From an uncultured Rhodopirellula sp. (GTDB lineage Bacteria; Planctomycetota; Planctomycetia; Pirellulales; Pirellulaceae), in assembly GCA_913061385.1 (NCBI GenBank), contig CAJXTM010000163.1:1-7337 (forward strand): a stretch of DNA of 7,337 bases, read 5' to 3'. Shown here in pieces: positions 1 to 7,289 of the stretch (within the stretch, counting starts at the first letter, position 1; the number at the start of each line of letters is the position of its first letter). The notes beneath the pieces were generated by a model that saw only the letters and a list, made by a program, of their open reading frames with translations, was not told where the DNA came from and ran no database searches. The translations under genes and the position numbers were made by a program.

Positions 1-48
1 CGAGATCAGCCTCGGTCTCGTGGGCTCGGAGATGTGTATAAGAGACAG
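1..48 (+). other. Nextera sequencing adapter (library artefact)
   Basis: Not genomic. Bases 30-48 are the 19-bp Tn5 mosaic end in the orientation AGATGTGTATAAGAGACAG. Bases 15-29 are the Nextera read-2 tail GTCTCGTGGGCTCGG. Bases 7-14 (CAGCCTCG) are the reverse complement of an i7 index, and bases 1-6 are the start of the P7 flow-cell sequence reversed. The order P7 stub, index, tail, mosaic end is exactly that of an untrimmed library end. Genomic sequence begins at base 49. Confidence 0.98.
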
Positions 49-1288
49 CTTCGGGGTTGCTGCCGTCGCCGACGAATTCTTCGCGGGGAAGTCTGACATG
101 GGGCCAGTTGCCGTTGCCGGGACGGACGCGGACGACCCGACCGGGGCGGATGCCTTCGGTGATGAGGTCAGTCTCAAATCGGATCTGGATACCACTGCTA
201 CCCAGGGGCACCTTTCCGTCTGTCTTTGTCACCTCAAGAATCCCCCCGCGCGAGGCCATGTGTTCGGGACCATAGTTGCCGCCAGCGTGCTTCAGGGTGT
301 TTTCGACTCCATTCATCATGGCGGAGACATCCTGCTTGAAATCGGCATAGAGCGAATCATCCATGCCGCCGAACAAAGTTGCGGTAATGGTCGCGTGGCC
401 GAACTTGCCGTACTGGACAGCATCGACCCAAGCGGGCATCCAGCGACTGCGGATGAGTGCTTTGTGCGTTTCAGTCTGGTTTTGGGCGGCACGCTGAATG
501 GCGGTGTCATCAAGCCAGATGTCCGAGATATGAAAGCGAGTGAACACGCCGTCTGGCGTGGGCTTCCAAGTGATGCCTAGCAGGACGGATTGGCCGTCGA
601 GCGATTTCTTTCCGCTATCTGGCCAGATGCCCTCAGCGATCAGGTCCGCAACTCCGAGGCGCTCGCGGCCGCGCCAAATGTGTGTGGCGGCGTCGAAGGT
701 CAGCGTTTCCTCGCTGGCCTTGTCGTCTCCGCCTGCCTTTGGTGCTCGACTGGCGACGATCATCCCCTGCTTGTTCTTGAGTTCCACTTCTTTCAGCTTC
801 CAGACTTTGCCCTCGCGCTGGCAGTGGCTGGGTTCGTCTTCGAGGAGGAGCACATGGTTCTCGGCGGGAAAGATTCCCGCGCCACTGTAGCCGGAATTTT
901 TCTTTTTGTTGTTAACCGGCAACACCGGTACAGCGGAGATCTTTGGGTCTGGCGGGAGAAAGCCCCGAACGTGCAGCACAGTGCCGAGCGGGATATCCCG
1001 GAGATCCGCCGGCGCACCGTGATAGCGGACGATGCCGTACGGGAGCATGGCGAAGGGGTGCGGAGCGTTTCGGAAATACATGCCCGCCCCTTGCACGCGG
1101 ATGCTGCCGCGACGGTTGGCGTGATCCACGAACACCAGTTCACCCCGGTAGGAGAGCGCTTCTTCCAGAGGAGGAAACTTCCCCGCCACGGGTCGGAAAG
1201 GTTCACCTTCGGCATTAGTGGTGCTTGCGAGCAGGGCCATGCCGAGGTAGAGCGTGGCGGCCCTGAAGGTAGAATTGAGTTGTGTCAT
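49..1288 (-). CDS. Secreted protein of unrecognised family, paralogue B (3' end cut by contig end)
   Basis: This is the second member of a tandem pair; the neighbour at 1306-2670 is about 70% identical by hand alignment. The frame starts at ATG 1286-1288 and stays open for 413 codons until it meets the adapter. Comparison with the neighbour suggests only about ten C-terminal residues are missing. The N-terminus looks like a Sec signal peptide: R9, then a hydrophobic stretch at about 10-22 and a plausible cut after A26 (TNA before EGEP). This is shorter and cleaner than in the paralogue. The two are almost identical over the block [20 protein letters not shown] and again over [20 protein letters not shown] lacks a four-residue insertion found in A near A residue 277. 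It has no CxxCH, no membrane span after the leader and one cysteine (HCQREG). The start follows the upstream stop by 17 bp, with a weak GAGAAA-type ribosome site, so co-transcription is likely. I do not recognise the family. Predicted location is periplasm or cell surface. Confidence 0.88.
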
Positions 1289-1305
1289 CTTTCAATTTCT
1301 CAGCA

Positions 1306-2670
1306 TCAATATTTCGGGAAGATGTCGGGGGTCGGAAAGCGATCCTCGGGGCTGTTGTTGAATAGGTATTCCTCCCTGGGGATCTGCATCTTCGGCCAGC
1401 TTTCTGGCCGGATACGAACGACTCTACCGGGGCGAATCCCCTCGATGATCAGGTCAGTCTCAAATCGGATTCGGATACCGCTGCTGCCGAGCGGAATTTC
1501 TCCGGCGGGCTTGGTGACGTCAAGAATTTTGCCACTGGAAGCCATGTGAGCAGGCCCGTAGTGGCCGGCTGCGTGCTTCAAGGTGTTCTCGGATCCATTG
1601 ATCTGTGCGGCAATGCCTTTCTGGAAGTCGTTATAGAGCGATTCATCCATGCCGCCGAACAGAGTCGCGGTGACAGTCGCGCGGCCGAACGTCCCATACT
1701 TGACGGCATTAACCGAAGCCGGCATCCACCGGCTGCGGGTGAAAATTTTGTGTGTCTCGGTCTGAAAATGGGCTGCGTCTTGGATCGCGTCGTCGTCCAG
1801 CCAAATGTCCGAAATGTGGAATTGGGTAAAAGCGCCACTCAACCCATCCCCTGGTGCAGGCTTCCAGGTGATTCCGAGCAGGACGACCTTCCCACCGAGG
1901 TCTTTCTTGCCGCTGGCGGGCCACGCGTCTTCGGTGACTAGGTCCGCGACTCGAATGCGCTCGCGGCCGCGCCAGATGCGAGTGGCGGCATCGAAAGTCA
2001 ACTCTTCGGGGGTGGAGTTGCCGTCTCCACCCGCCTTCGGTTCGCGGCTAGCGATGATCTTTCCTACGTTGTTCCTGATTCTCACTTCTAGGAGCTTCCA
2101 AACCAGTCCTTCTCGCAGGCAGTAACTGGGCTCGTCTTGGAGCAGGAGCACATGGTTCTCGGCGGGAAAGATACCGGTGCCACGATAATGCCCCACGTCT
2201 TTCTCCTTGTTGTGAACCGGCAATACCGGCACGGCGGAAAGCTTCGGGTCAGGCGGGAGAAAGGCTCGGACATGCATCACGGTGCCGAGCGGAAGATCGC
2301 GGAGTTCCGCCGGAGCGCCATGATACCTGACGATCCCATACGGCAGCATGGCGAAGGGGTGAGGATCGTTTCGGTAGAACTTGCCATCCCCCTGCACACG
2401 GATGCTGCCACGCCGGTTGGCATGATCCACGAACACAAGTTCGCCCCGGTAGGAGTGCGCCTTTTCCAACGACGGGAATTTTCCCGGCTCGGGTCGGAAG
2501 GGCTCGTCGGCGAAGTTGAAGGAAGTGCCGAAGAGGAACAAAGAAAGTCTGAGGCAGAACGCCGCTAGCGGTAGCAGCACTCTGGAAACCCGGGGGGTTA
2601 GCGAGAAACAAGCCGCTTCAGCATCAAATTGCTCGCTTACACTTCGGGTTGCCTTTCTCAGCACTCTCAT
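1306..2670 (-). CDS. Secreted beta-rich protein of unrecognised family, paralogue A
   Basis: A complete 454-aa frame. The ATG at 2668-2670 overlaps the DUF1552 stop as ATGA, which supports this start and translational coupling. It gives a long leader: a polar stretch at 1-30, then a hydrophobic segment at about 31-51 and a likely cut after A54 (FNFA before DEP). A GTG at codon 31 would give a conventional signal peptide but has no clear ribosome site. The mature part lacks CxxCH and further membrane spans. Three segments end in a similar pattern of a loop, Gly, then a hydrophobic strand: [12 protein letters not shown] (127-138), [12 protein letters not shown] (257-268) and [11 protein letters not shown] (412-422). 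I read these as diverged OB- or SH3-like beta modules, as inference only. Module 2 ([19 protein letters not shown]) resembles DUF5666-type barrels. Nine histidines and Cys184 are conserved with the downstream paralogue. The function is unknown; the operon context suggests it works with the cytochrome/DUF1552 pair outside the cytoplasm. Confidence 0.9.
   Translation of the reverse strand: MRVLRKATRSVSEQFDAEAACFSLTPRVSRVLLPLAAFCLRLSLFLFGTSFNFADEPFRPEPGKFPSLEKAHSYRGELVFVDHANRRGSIRVQGDGKFYRNDPHPFAMLPYGIVRYHGAPAELRDLPLGTVMHVRAFLPPDPKLSAVPVLPVHNKEKDVGHYRGTGIFPAENHVLLLQDEPSYCLREGLVWKLLEVRIRNNVGKIIASREPKAGGDGNSTPEELTFDAATRIWRGRERIRVADLVTEDAWPASGKKDLGGKVVLLGITWKPAPGDGLSGAFTQFHISDIWLDDDAIQDAAHFQTETHKIFTRSRWMPASVNAVKYGTFGRATVTATLFGGMDESLYNDFQKGIAAQINGSENTLKHAAGHYGPAHMASSGKILDVTKPAGEIPLGSSGIRIRFETDLIIEGIRPGRVVRIRPESWPKMQIPREEYLFNNSPEDRFPTPDIFPKY
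2667..2670 (-). promoter_or_regulatory. ATGA stop/start overlap (translational coupling)
   Basis: On the minus strand the DUF1552 gene ends in TGA (2667-2669) and the next frame begins with ATG (2668-2670), sharing four bases. Such overlaps normally mean a common mRNA and re-initiation by the terminating ribosome. The overlap also argues for the long-leader start of the downstream gene. Confidence 0.75.
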
Positions 2671-4022
2671 ACTTCGATCACCTTGTTGCTATCGCCAAAC
2701 GTGTCGACTTCAACACCCATCCGCTGAGCCATTAAGAGCAACAGATTGCTCATGTGTGCATCTGTGTTTGCCGGGCGACTGCAAAGCCCATAGTGTTGAC
2801 TGGAATTATCGAGTTGGTATCCGTCGAAGTGCCCTTGATTGAAATCGAGGTGGCTGCCGTGCTTCAAACCAAGGTCCGCACCACCGGCAAGCACCAACGG
2901 AAGGTTGGCATTTCCGTGGCTGTGGCCATAGGACATGCCGCTGCCAAAGAGCGACATCGTCGAACCCATCAGTGGCTTGCCATTAACGTCTTTCGTCTCT
3001 TCGAGCCGCGAAAGGAAGTAACCGAATTGTTCAATCGCAAAGGTGTCGTAATTGGTCAACTTCTCCATGTATCCTTCATCACCGCCGTGATGACTGAGCT
3101 GATGCCGCGACTCGGTGATGCCGATTTCCGGAATCGCAATGGCCTGACCTTCCCCTCCCAGACTGAAACTAGCCACACGTGTCAAATCAGTTTGAAAAGC
3201 CAATACCATGAGATCGTAGACCGTACGGAAATAGTCGCCGGCTTGAGTTTGGGGGATGTTACGATTTGTGCGTTTGCGATCGGCCTCCGAAATTTCAGGT
3301 AGCGGTGTATCGAGCCACGCGTCAGCCCGTCTTGTACGAATCTCTGCCTCACGAACGGAACTGAGGTATTGATCCAGCCGCCCTTTGTCAGCAGCCCCCA
3401 TCTTCTGCTCAAGCCGTCGAACTTCCGCAAGATTGTCATCGAGGACACTGGCTTTGCGACGCAACGCCCTACGCTGAGCTGCAACGCCACCCTTGGGTTC
3501 TTCAAAGAGAGCTGCGAAAATTTCGCTACAACGGCGCATCGCAGGAAGCTGAACGCCATCCGCAGTCCAAGCGAGAGAGCCCTGTGTGATTGCGATTTCC
3601 ATGGACGGATAGCGGGTATGCTGTGCCGTGACTTCGGCCATCTTCTGGTCGACGGAAATCGTATTGCGCTCCGAAGCCCCAATCTTTCCGCCGGTCAACC
3701 AGATGTCAATGCAGTTGTGATGATGGCCAAGACTTCCCGGATGATGCAAACCGCTGACAGGGGTGATGACCTGACGGTACTTCTCCAGAGGCTTCAGGGA
3801 CTGGGAAAAATCGTAGTCTTTGCCTGGCTTTGTAATCTGATAATTCAGGGAGTGAACACCGTTCGCAAGATAGATGAAAGCACTGCGCCTTGGTGTTGTG
3901 ATCTGCTCCGCCGCTCTGAGTGGGATCATGCATTCCAACATCGGCAGTGAAATGCAAGTTCCCAACGCACGAAGAGCATGCCGGCGATCAATCAACCAGG
4001 ATTGCGAAAGAAAGTTGCTCAT
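2667..4022 (-). CDS. DUF1552 domain-containing exported protein
   Basis: A complete 451-aa protein of the DUF1552 (PF07586) family, recognised by its overall pattern and usual length. The N-terminus [11 protein letters not shown] (11-21) followed by a hydrophobic stretch to about 32 is the twin-arginine-like leader typical of this family, with a plausible cut near A37/A38. Family landmarks include [13 protein letters not shown] (49-61), the [15 protein letters not shown] segment (90-104), [15 protein letters not shown] (278-292), [16 protein letters not shown] (360-375) and the C-terminal [20 protein letters not shown] (423-442). Biochemical activity for DUF1552 is not established. In planctomycetes its genes usually sit beside DUF1592 cytochrome-like genes, as here, so a joint role is probable. 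The gene follows the DUF1592 gene by 84 bp and overlaps the next gene by 4 bp. Residues 388-423, rich in His, Asn and Ser, look longer than in shorter family members. Start chosen: the first ATG, which gives the complete RR leader. Confidence 0.94.
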   Translation of the reverse strand: MSNFLSQSWLIDRRHALRALGTCISLPMLECMIPLRAAEQITTPRRSAFIYLANGVHSLNYQITKPGKDYDFSQSLKPLEKYRQVITPVSGLHHPGSLGHHHNCIDIWLTGGKIGASERNTISVDQKMAEVTAQHTRYPSMEIAITQGSLAWTADGVQLPAMRRCSEIFAALFEEPKGGVAAQRRALRRKASVLDDNLAEVRRLEQKMGAADKGRLDQYLSSVREAEIRTRRADAWLDTPLPEISEADRKRTNRNIPQTQAGDYFRTVYDLMVLAFQTDLTRVASFSLGGEGQAIAIPEIGITESRHQLSHHGGDEGYMEKLTNYDTFAIEQFGYFLSRLEETKDVNGKPLMGSTMSLFGSGMSYGHSHGNANLPLVLAGGADLGLKHGSHLDFNQGHFDGYQLDNSSQHYGLCSRPANTDAHMSNLLLLMAQRMGVEVDTFGDSNKVIEV

Positions 4023-4106
4023 AGGGAAGCCTTCGTAGCGGGAGTTTTATGTACGTTGGAGGGAGGCAGATTCGTTATTCATCAGGCACTGGTCAACAGT
4101 GGTGAC
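4023..4106 (-). other. Short intergenic spacer, DUF1592 to DUF1552
   Basis: Eighty-four bases separate the DUF1592 stop from the DUF1552 start. There is one small inverted repeat just after the stop (CACTG, 5-base loop, CAGTG at 4087-4101), too short and without a following T-run to call a terminator. No strong promoter is visible. An AAGG-like stretch about 10 bases before the DUF1552 ATG may serve as ribosome site. Read-through transcription is the simplest interpretation. Confidence 0.5.
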
Positions 4107-6620
4107 TCATCGCTTTTGGATCAGTTCCGAGAGGGCCACAGCACGGACAATGTCCTTGATTCGGTATTGGTTTTTTTTCGCTTCTACCTCAATCGACTTG
4201 AGATCGTCTTCGTCATCAATCGTGAGTACTCGGCGGAGCGCGTAAGTGCAAAGATGTTCAATGAAGGCGCGGACGACTTTGTCGCGATCTTCAAGCAGCA
4301 ACTGTTTGAATTGGACGGAATCGATGAACGACCGACCATCGGGCATTATCCCTGAGGCATCCACCAAGGGATCCTTCCCTACTCCTGCTGGAACCTGCTC
4401 ACGGGTGCGCCATCGCCCGATGGCATCATATTGGTCAAATGCCAGGCCCAGCGGATCGATGCTTCGATGGCAGGCGGCACAGTTCGCGTTCTTGGCGTGC
4501 GCCTCGATTCTTTGCCGAATCGTAATTTTGGTTCCCTTGGGCGGAATGGGCTCAATCGGATCAACGTTGGCGGGGGGCGGGGGCGGAGTCCTGTTAAAAA
4601 TCGTCTCGCTCAGCCAGACGCCACGATGCACCGGGCGATGGCGTGTTCCATCCGAGGTCAACCCGAGCACGGCACCCATCGTGAGTAGGCCACCTCGGTG
4701 GTCCTCGGGTTTCAGTGAAATGCGTTGAAAACCATCCACTTGCGGCTCTGGCAGTCCGTAGAAATCGCAGAGCCGGGCATTGGCCATCGTCCAGTCGGAA
4801 CCAAGCAAGGCTTCGATGGGCAAATTCGTCACGAGCATCTCGCGGAAATACTCGACCGGTTCAGCTCGCATACTTGTCTCAAGCCAATCGTCGTAGAGAG
4901 GGTACAGTTTTTTGTCCGGTGGAAACATGCCCACGCGATGCAACTGCAACCACTGCCGGGTGAAATCGTCAATGAATCGATTCATGCGACTGTCTGCCAA
5001 CATCCGATCCACTTGTTTCTTCAGGCCTTCGCCATTCAGGGAGCCGCCTCTGGCAGCAGCAAAGAGACGCTCGTCAGGCATCGAACTCCAGAGCAGATAT
5101 GAAAGCCGCGAAGCAAGTTCCCAACCAGTTAGTCGTTCGCGATCCTTAGGTTCACCTTCGACCAGATAGATAAAGTTTCTTGACGTGAGCACACCCTGCA
5201 GCGCGATCCGATAAGCATCGGTCACCTCCTCACCCGAATCGCGTTCCGCGTTGTAAGATTGCAGATAGTCTTTCAGTTCTTCTGGTTTGACAGGTCGCCG
5301 CCAAGCCCGTTGAGCAAAGCGTTGCAGGTGCTCCGCAACGACGGTCGGTGTTGCGTCATCAGGTGGCACCACTCCCGTTCTCCGGGAATTTTCGGTATCC
5401 GTGACCAACGGCCCTTCCCATTCAATCCAATCAAGTAGCACCGTCGAAAAGATCCCATTCCCTTTGTCATCAAACATCTGCGGAGCATTCGGGTTCAGCA
5501 ACCTGGTCTCGCTGCTGTGTGTGAAGACATATCCTCTGCTTGCGATCGCATTACGAAAGGCTGCTCCGCCTCTTCGATCCACACCATCTGTTGCAACCAC
5601 GCAAAAGTGCAGGTTAGTCGGCATTTCAAGAAATACCTCAAACTCATAAATTTGTGGATTGTCCTCCGCTGCGGTGATGTCGAATTCGATAACGCCATCA
5701 ACGTTTTCCTCACTGGTCTTCTTGCCGATACTGAGGTGAGCAGGCTGACCACCAGGTGGGCGGATTCCGCTGGCCTGCAACCTGAGTCTATATAGCCCAC
5801 TGTGTTCCGGGCCACTTGTACCAAACCAATTGGGCTGAAGTGCAGGTTGCACGCGACCTGGAAAGTGGAGATAGCGTAGCGGGCGTTTGATACCAAATCG
5901 GTCCAGTGCTTCCTGTTCCCTTGCTCCACCCCCGTAACGCAACTCCGCGGCAGTCTTCCGAACTTTACGAGCCTCACCAAGCGTGGCAGGGAAGGCCCGA
6001 TCAAGTACGATGTCAGCTGCGCGATAGTAGCGATCCACATGCGATGGCGAAAGTGAAAGCTGAGACCCGATACGTTCGTAACCATGCCACAAAGTATCCT
6101 CATTCAATTCACCCGGCTTGGCCGGGTCGTATCGCACACCGAGCAAGTCGTAGACCGTATTTTGGTACTCTTTCCGGCTGAGCCGATAATGTGCTGTTGC
6201 TGGTCGGGCCGCCATCCGCGCCGCCTGACCCTCTTTGAGAAGTGAGCTGAGATTCAACACAAAGGCCGCGAGCTCGTCCTGAGTCGGCTGCTGTTCTTCT
6301 GCAGGTGGCATCTCGCCACTGTTGACTTTGTCGAGCGCCTCTGCCCAGTGGTGACTGTCCGAGCCCCCCTTGAAATCGCGAGACAATCGGTCGAACCGAA
6401 TGTCGCCTTTCGCCTCTTCTGCCCCATGACAAGCGATACAGTGTTTCTTTAAAAAGACTTCAAACGGTTCTACAGCAGAAACTGACGCTACTGTAAAAGG
6501 CAACGTGCACAGGAAAAGACACATCGTCGTTATCGCGAACGATTCCAGGGATCGGTAACACCTGTCCCTGACATGGTGGCGAACTGACAAATCAAACGAC
6601 TGAAGTAGGTGATCGGACAT
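4107..6620 (-). CDS. Dihaem DUF1592-family protein with planctomycete-type cytochrome c domain
   Basis: A complete 837-aa protein. Domain order by eye: N-terminal leader (hydrophobic 28-48, VSA cut near 49); planctomycete-type cytochrome c domain (about 51-128) with haem motif CIACH at 61-65 and a candidate distal Met in EMPP (103-106); DUF1587 (about 144-208, [15 protein letters not shown]); a beta-sandwich-like insert (about 265-400); DUF1595 (about 428-487, [11 protein letters not shown]); DUF1592 (about 495-625, [20 protein letters not shown]); DUF1588 (about 640-740) with a PPPPP linker and second haem motif CAACH at 714-718; DUF1585 (about 752-832). Order and length match the standard multidomain DUF1592 architecture. 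These proteins are taken to be exported c-type cytochromes, but their electron partners and substrates are not established. The start at 6620 keeps the Arg-rich n-region; the internal Met33 would leave a leader with no positive charge. The tail is slightly unusual: TYALRR and SELIQKR where the family commonly has YALGR and SEPFR. It probably heads the operon running to 49. Confidence 0.95.
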   Translation of the reverse strand: MSDHLLQSFDLSVRHHVRDRCYRSLESFAITTMCLFLCTLPFTVASVSAVEPFEVFLKKHCIACHGAEEAKGDIRFDRLSRDFKGGSDSHHWAEALDKVNSGEMPPAEEQQPTQDELAAFVLNLSSLLKEGQAARMAARPATAHYRLSRKEYQNTVYDLLGVRYDPAKPGELNEDTLWHGYERIGSQLSLSPSHVDRYYRAADIVLDRAFPATLGEARKVRKTAAELRYGGGAREQEALDRFGIKRPLRYLHFPGRVQPALQPNWFGTSGPEHSGLYRLRLQASGIRPPGGQPAHLSIGKKTSEENVDGVIEFDITAAEDNPQIYEFEVFLEMPTNLHFCVVATDGVDRRGGAAFRNAIASRGYVFTHSSETRLLNPNAPQMFDDKGNGIFSTVLLDWIEWEGPLVTDTENSRRTGVVPPDDATPTVVAEHLQRFAQRAWRRPVKPEELKDYLQSYNAERDSGEEVTDAYRIALQGVLTSRNFIYLVEGEPKDRERLTGWELASRLSYLLWSSMPDERLFAAARGGSLNGEGLKKQVDRMLADSRMNRFIDDFTRQWLQLHRVGMFPPDKKLYPLYDDWLETSMRAEPVEYFREMLVTNLPIEALLGSDWTMANARLCDFYGLPEPQVDGFQRISLKPEDHRGGLLTMGAVLGLTSDGTRHRPVHRGVWLSETIFNRTPPPPPANVDPIEPIPPKGTKITIRQRIEAHAKNANCAACHRSIDPLGLAFDQYDAIGRWRTREQVPAGVGKDPLVDASGIMPDGRSFIDSVQFKQLLLEDRDKVVRAFIEHLCTYALRRVLTIDDEDDLKSIEVEAKKNQYRIKDIVRAVALSELIQKR

Positions 6621-6693
6621 CGATTCTCAAACGTTTCTTCGAAAAACACAACCTTCGAGCAAGACTCTCACAACAATCAGAAAGCAATCATCA

Positions 6694-6707
6694 ATTAAAC
6701 ATTAAAC
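6694..6707 (-). repeat. Tandem heptamer GTTTAAT x2
   Basis: On the minus strand GTTTAAT occurs twice head to tail (ATTAAAC twice on the plus strand), about 75-90 bp before the 837-aa gene's ATG. It could be a binding site or part of a promoter, or chance in an AT-rich stretch. Confidence 0.35.
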
Positions 6708-6725
6708 ATCACTTCCGAACGAGAG

Positions 6726-6767
6726 TTTGCTGAATTCGCAGCCTGCCTGATGGCTGCCTACAGCAAA
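6726..6767 (-). promoter_or_regulatory. Two-tier 42-nt hairpin in the intergenic region
   Basis: An outer 7-bp stem, TTTGCTG (6726-6732) with CAGCAAA (6761-6767), encloses a small internal loop and an inner 6-bp stem, GCAGCC (6738-6743) with GGCTGC (6752-6757), capped by 8 bases. Thirteen perfect pairs in nested order are unlikely by chance. No T-run follows on either strand, so it is not a canonical intrinsic terminator. It may be an unusual terminator for the upstream gene, a 5'-leader structure of the downstream gene, or a protein-binding palindrome. Confidence 0.55.
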
Positions 6768-6780
6768 TAGGCCCATCATT

Positions 6781-6808
6781 CAGTGATACCTATGATAATC
6801 GATCACTG
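6781..6808 (-). repeat. Inverted repeat, 7-bp arms
   Basis: CAGTGAT (6781-6787) and ATCACTG (6802-6808) are perfect inverted copies separated by 14 bases. The site is 50-75 bp past the stop of the partial upstream gene and 14 bp from the two-tier hairpin. It could be an operator-like site or part of a composite terminator. No T-run follows. Confidence 0.4.
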
Positions 6809-6856
6809 GAGAGATTTCACTCGTGTGGTGCTTTTAGAACAGGATCACGTTGCCAT

Positions 6857-7289
6857 TCAGTTTCTCCTAAACGGTTCACTCGTGACCATCGATCGTATCA
6901 GATCGCGAAGCCCGCCATTTTTCTCTGCAAGTTCGGCTAACACTTCATCGATAGCGGGACGGTCGCCAATCTCGAGTTCACGGCCCAAAGCGTAAGTCAT
7001 CAGCTTCTCTGCAAGGCTACGGGTGAATGACTCATGCCGCTCGATCAGCAGCGTACGGAGGTGACGGATGTCGTCGAACTTCTCACCACTGGGCAGCTGG
7101 CCGGAGGCGTCAATGGGCAGGTTCTTGCCGTATTGCGTCCGCCACGCACCGATGGGATCGAAGTTCTCCAAGGCGAATCCCAGCGGGTCAATCTTGCGGT
7201 GGCACTCGGCGCACGTGGCGATGCTGCGGTGCTGAGCCAATTCCTCACGTACGGTCAGGGCACCGCGGATGTCTGGCTCGATCTCAGGC
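6857..7289 (-). CDS. C-terminal fragment of a second DUF1588/DUF1585 (DUF1592-family) protein
   Basis: Only the last 143 codons are genomic; the 5' part lies beyond the contig end. Upstream of 7289 the same frame continues into adapter and yields a false start reading MGSEMCIRDR. The genomic part begins PEIEPDIRGALTVREEL and contains the haem motif CAECH (fragment residues 26-30), followed by RKIDPLGFALENFDPIGAWR, the DUF1588 C-terminal signature. It continues into DUF1585 (about 55-142) with IDASGQLPSGEKF, TYALGRELE and the canonical ending SEPFRRN. Families with this tail are large exported planctomycete proteins with DUF1587, DUF1595 and DUF1592 upstream. It is a different subtype from the 837-aa neighbour: the tails align only at general motifs, so this is not a recent duplication. 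The 236-bp gap to that neighbour makes a separate transcript plausible. Confidence 0.92.

Larger units (their letters stand above)
6621..6856 (-). other. AT-rich intergenic region between two DUF1585-type genes
   Basis: This 236-bp gap is the only sizeable non-coding stretch. It lies after the stop of the partial upstream gene and before the 837-aa gene, so it should hold that gene's promoter and 5' leader and possibly the upstream gene's terminator. It is visibly AT-rich towards the downstream gene; a hand count for 6661-6720 gives 20 G+C of 60. It contains a two-tier hairpin, a 7-bp-arm inverted repeat and a tandem heptamer, listed separately. I see no convincing -35/-10 pair and no credible small gene. 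Directly before the ATG there is only a weak GAGA-type ribosome site. Confidence 0.6.

Noticed and set aside
20..580. Plus-strand ORF of 186 codons at the left end
   Set aside because: Its first codons are adapter sequence and the rest is antisense to paralogue B.
590..1549. Long plus-strand ORF of 319 codons, with similar plus-strand ORFs at 1546-1941 and 2137-2568
   Set aside because: They run antisense to the paralogue pair, have no recognisable domains and no ribosome sites. Their mutual similarity follows from the duplication of the minus-strand genes.
49..2670. The paralogue pair as an assembly duplication
   Set aside because: The copies differ at about 30% of residues, have different leaders and an internal length difference, so they are true diverged genes.
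3369..3950. Plus-strand ORF of 193 codons
   Set aside because: Antisense to the well-supported DUF1552 gene, with no family resemblance.
4087..4101. Small hairpin CACTG/CAGTG after the 837-aa gene as a terminator
   Set aside because: The stem is only 5 bp with no following T-run, and the gap to the next gene is short and operon-like.
6726..6767. Two-tier hairpin as a standard rho-independent terminator
   Set aside because: No T-run follows the stem on either strand, so only a structured element is claimed.
6783..6995. Small plus-strand ORF of 70 codons over the intergenic region
   Set aside because: Most of it is antisense to the DUF1585 fragment, it shows no ribosome site and its composition is unremarkable.
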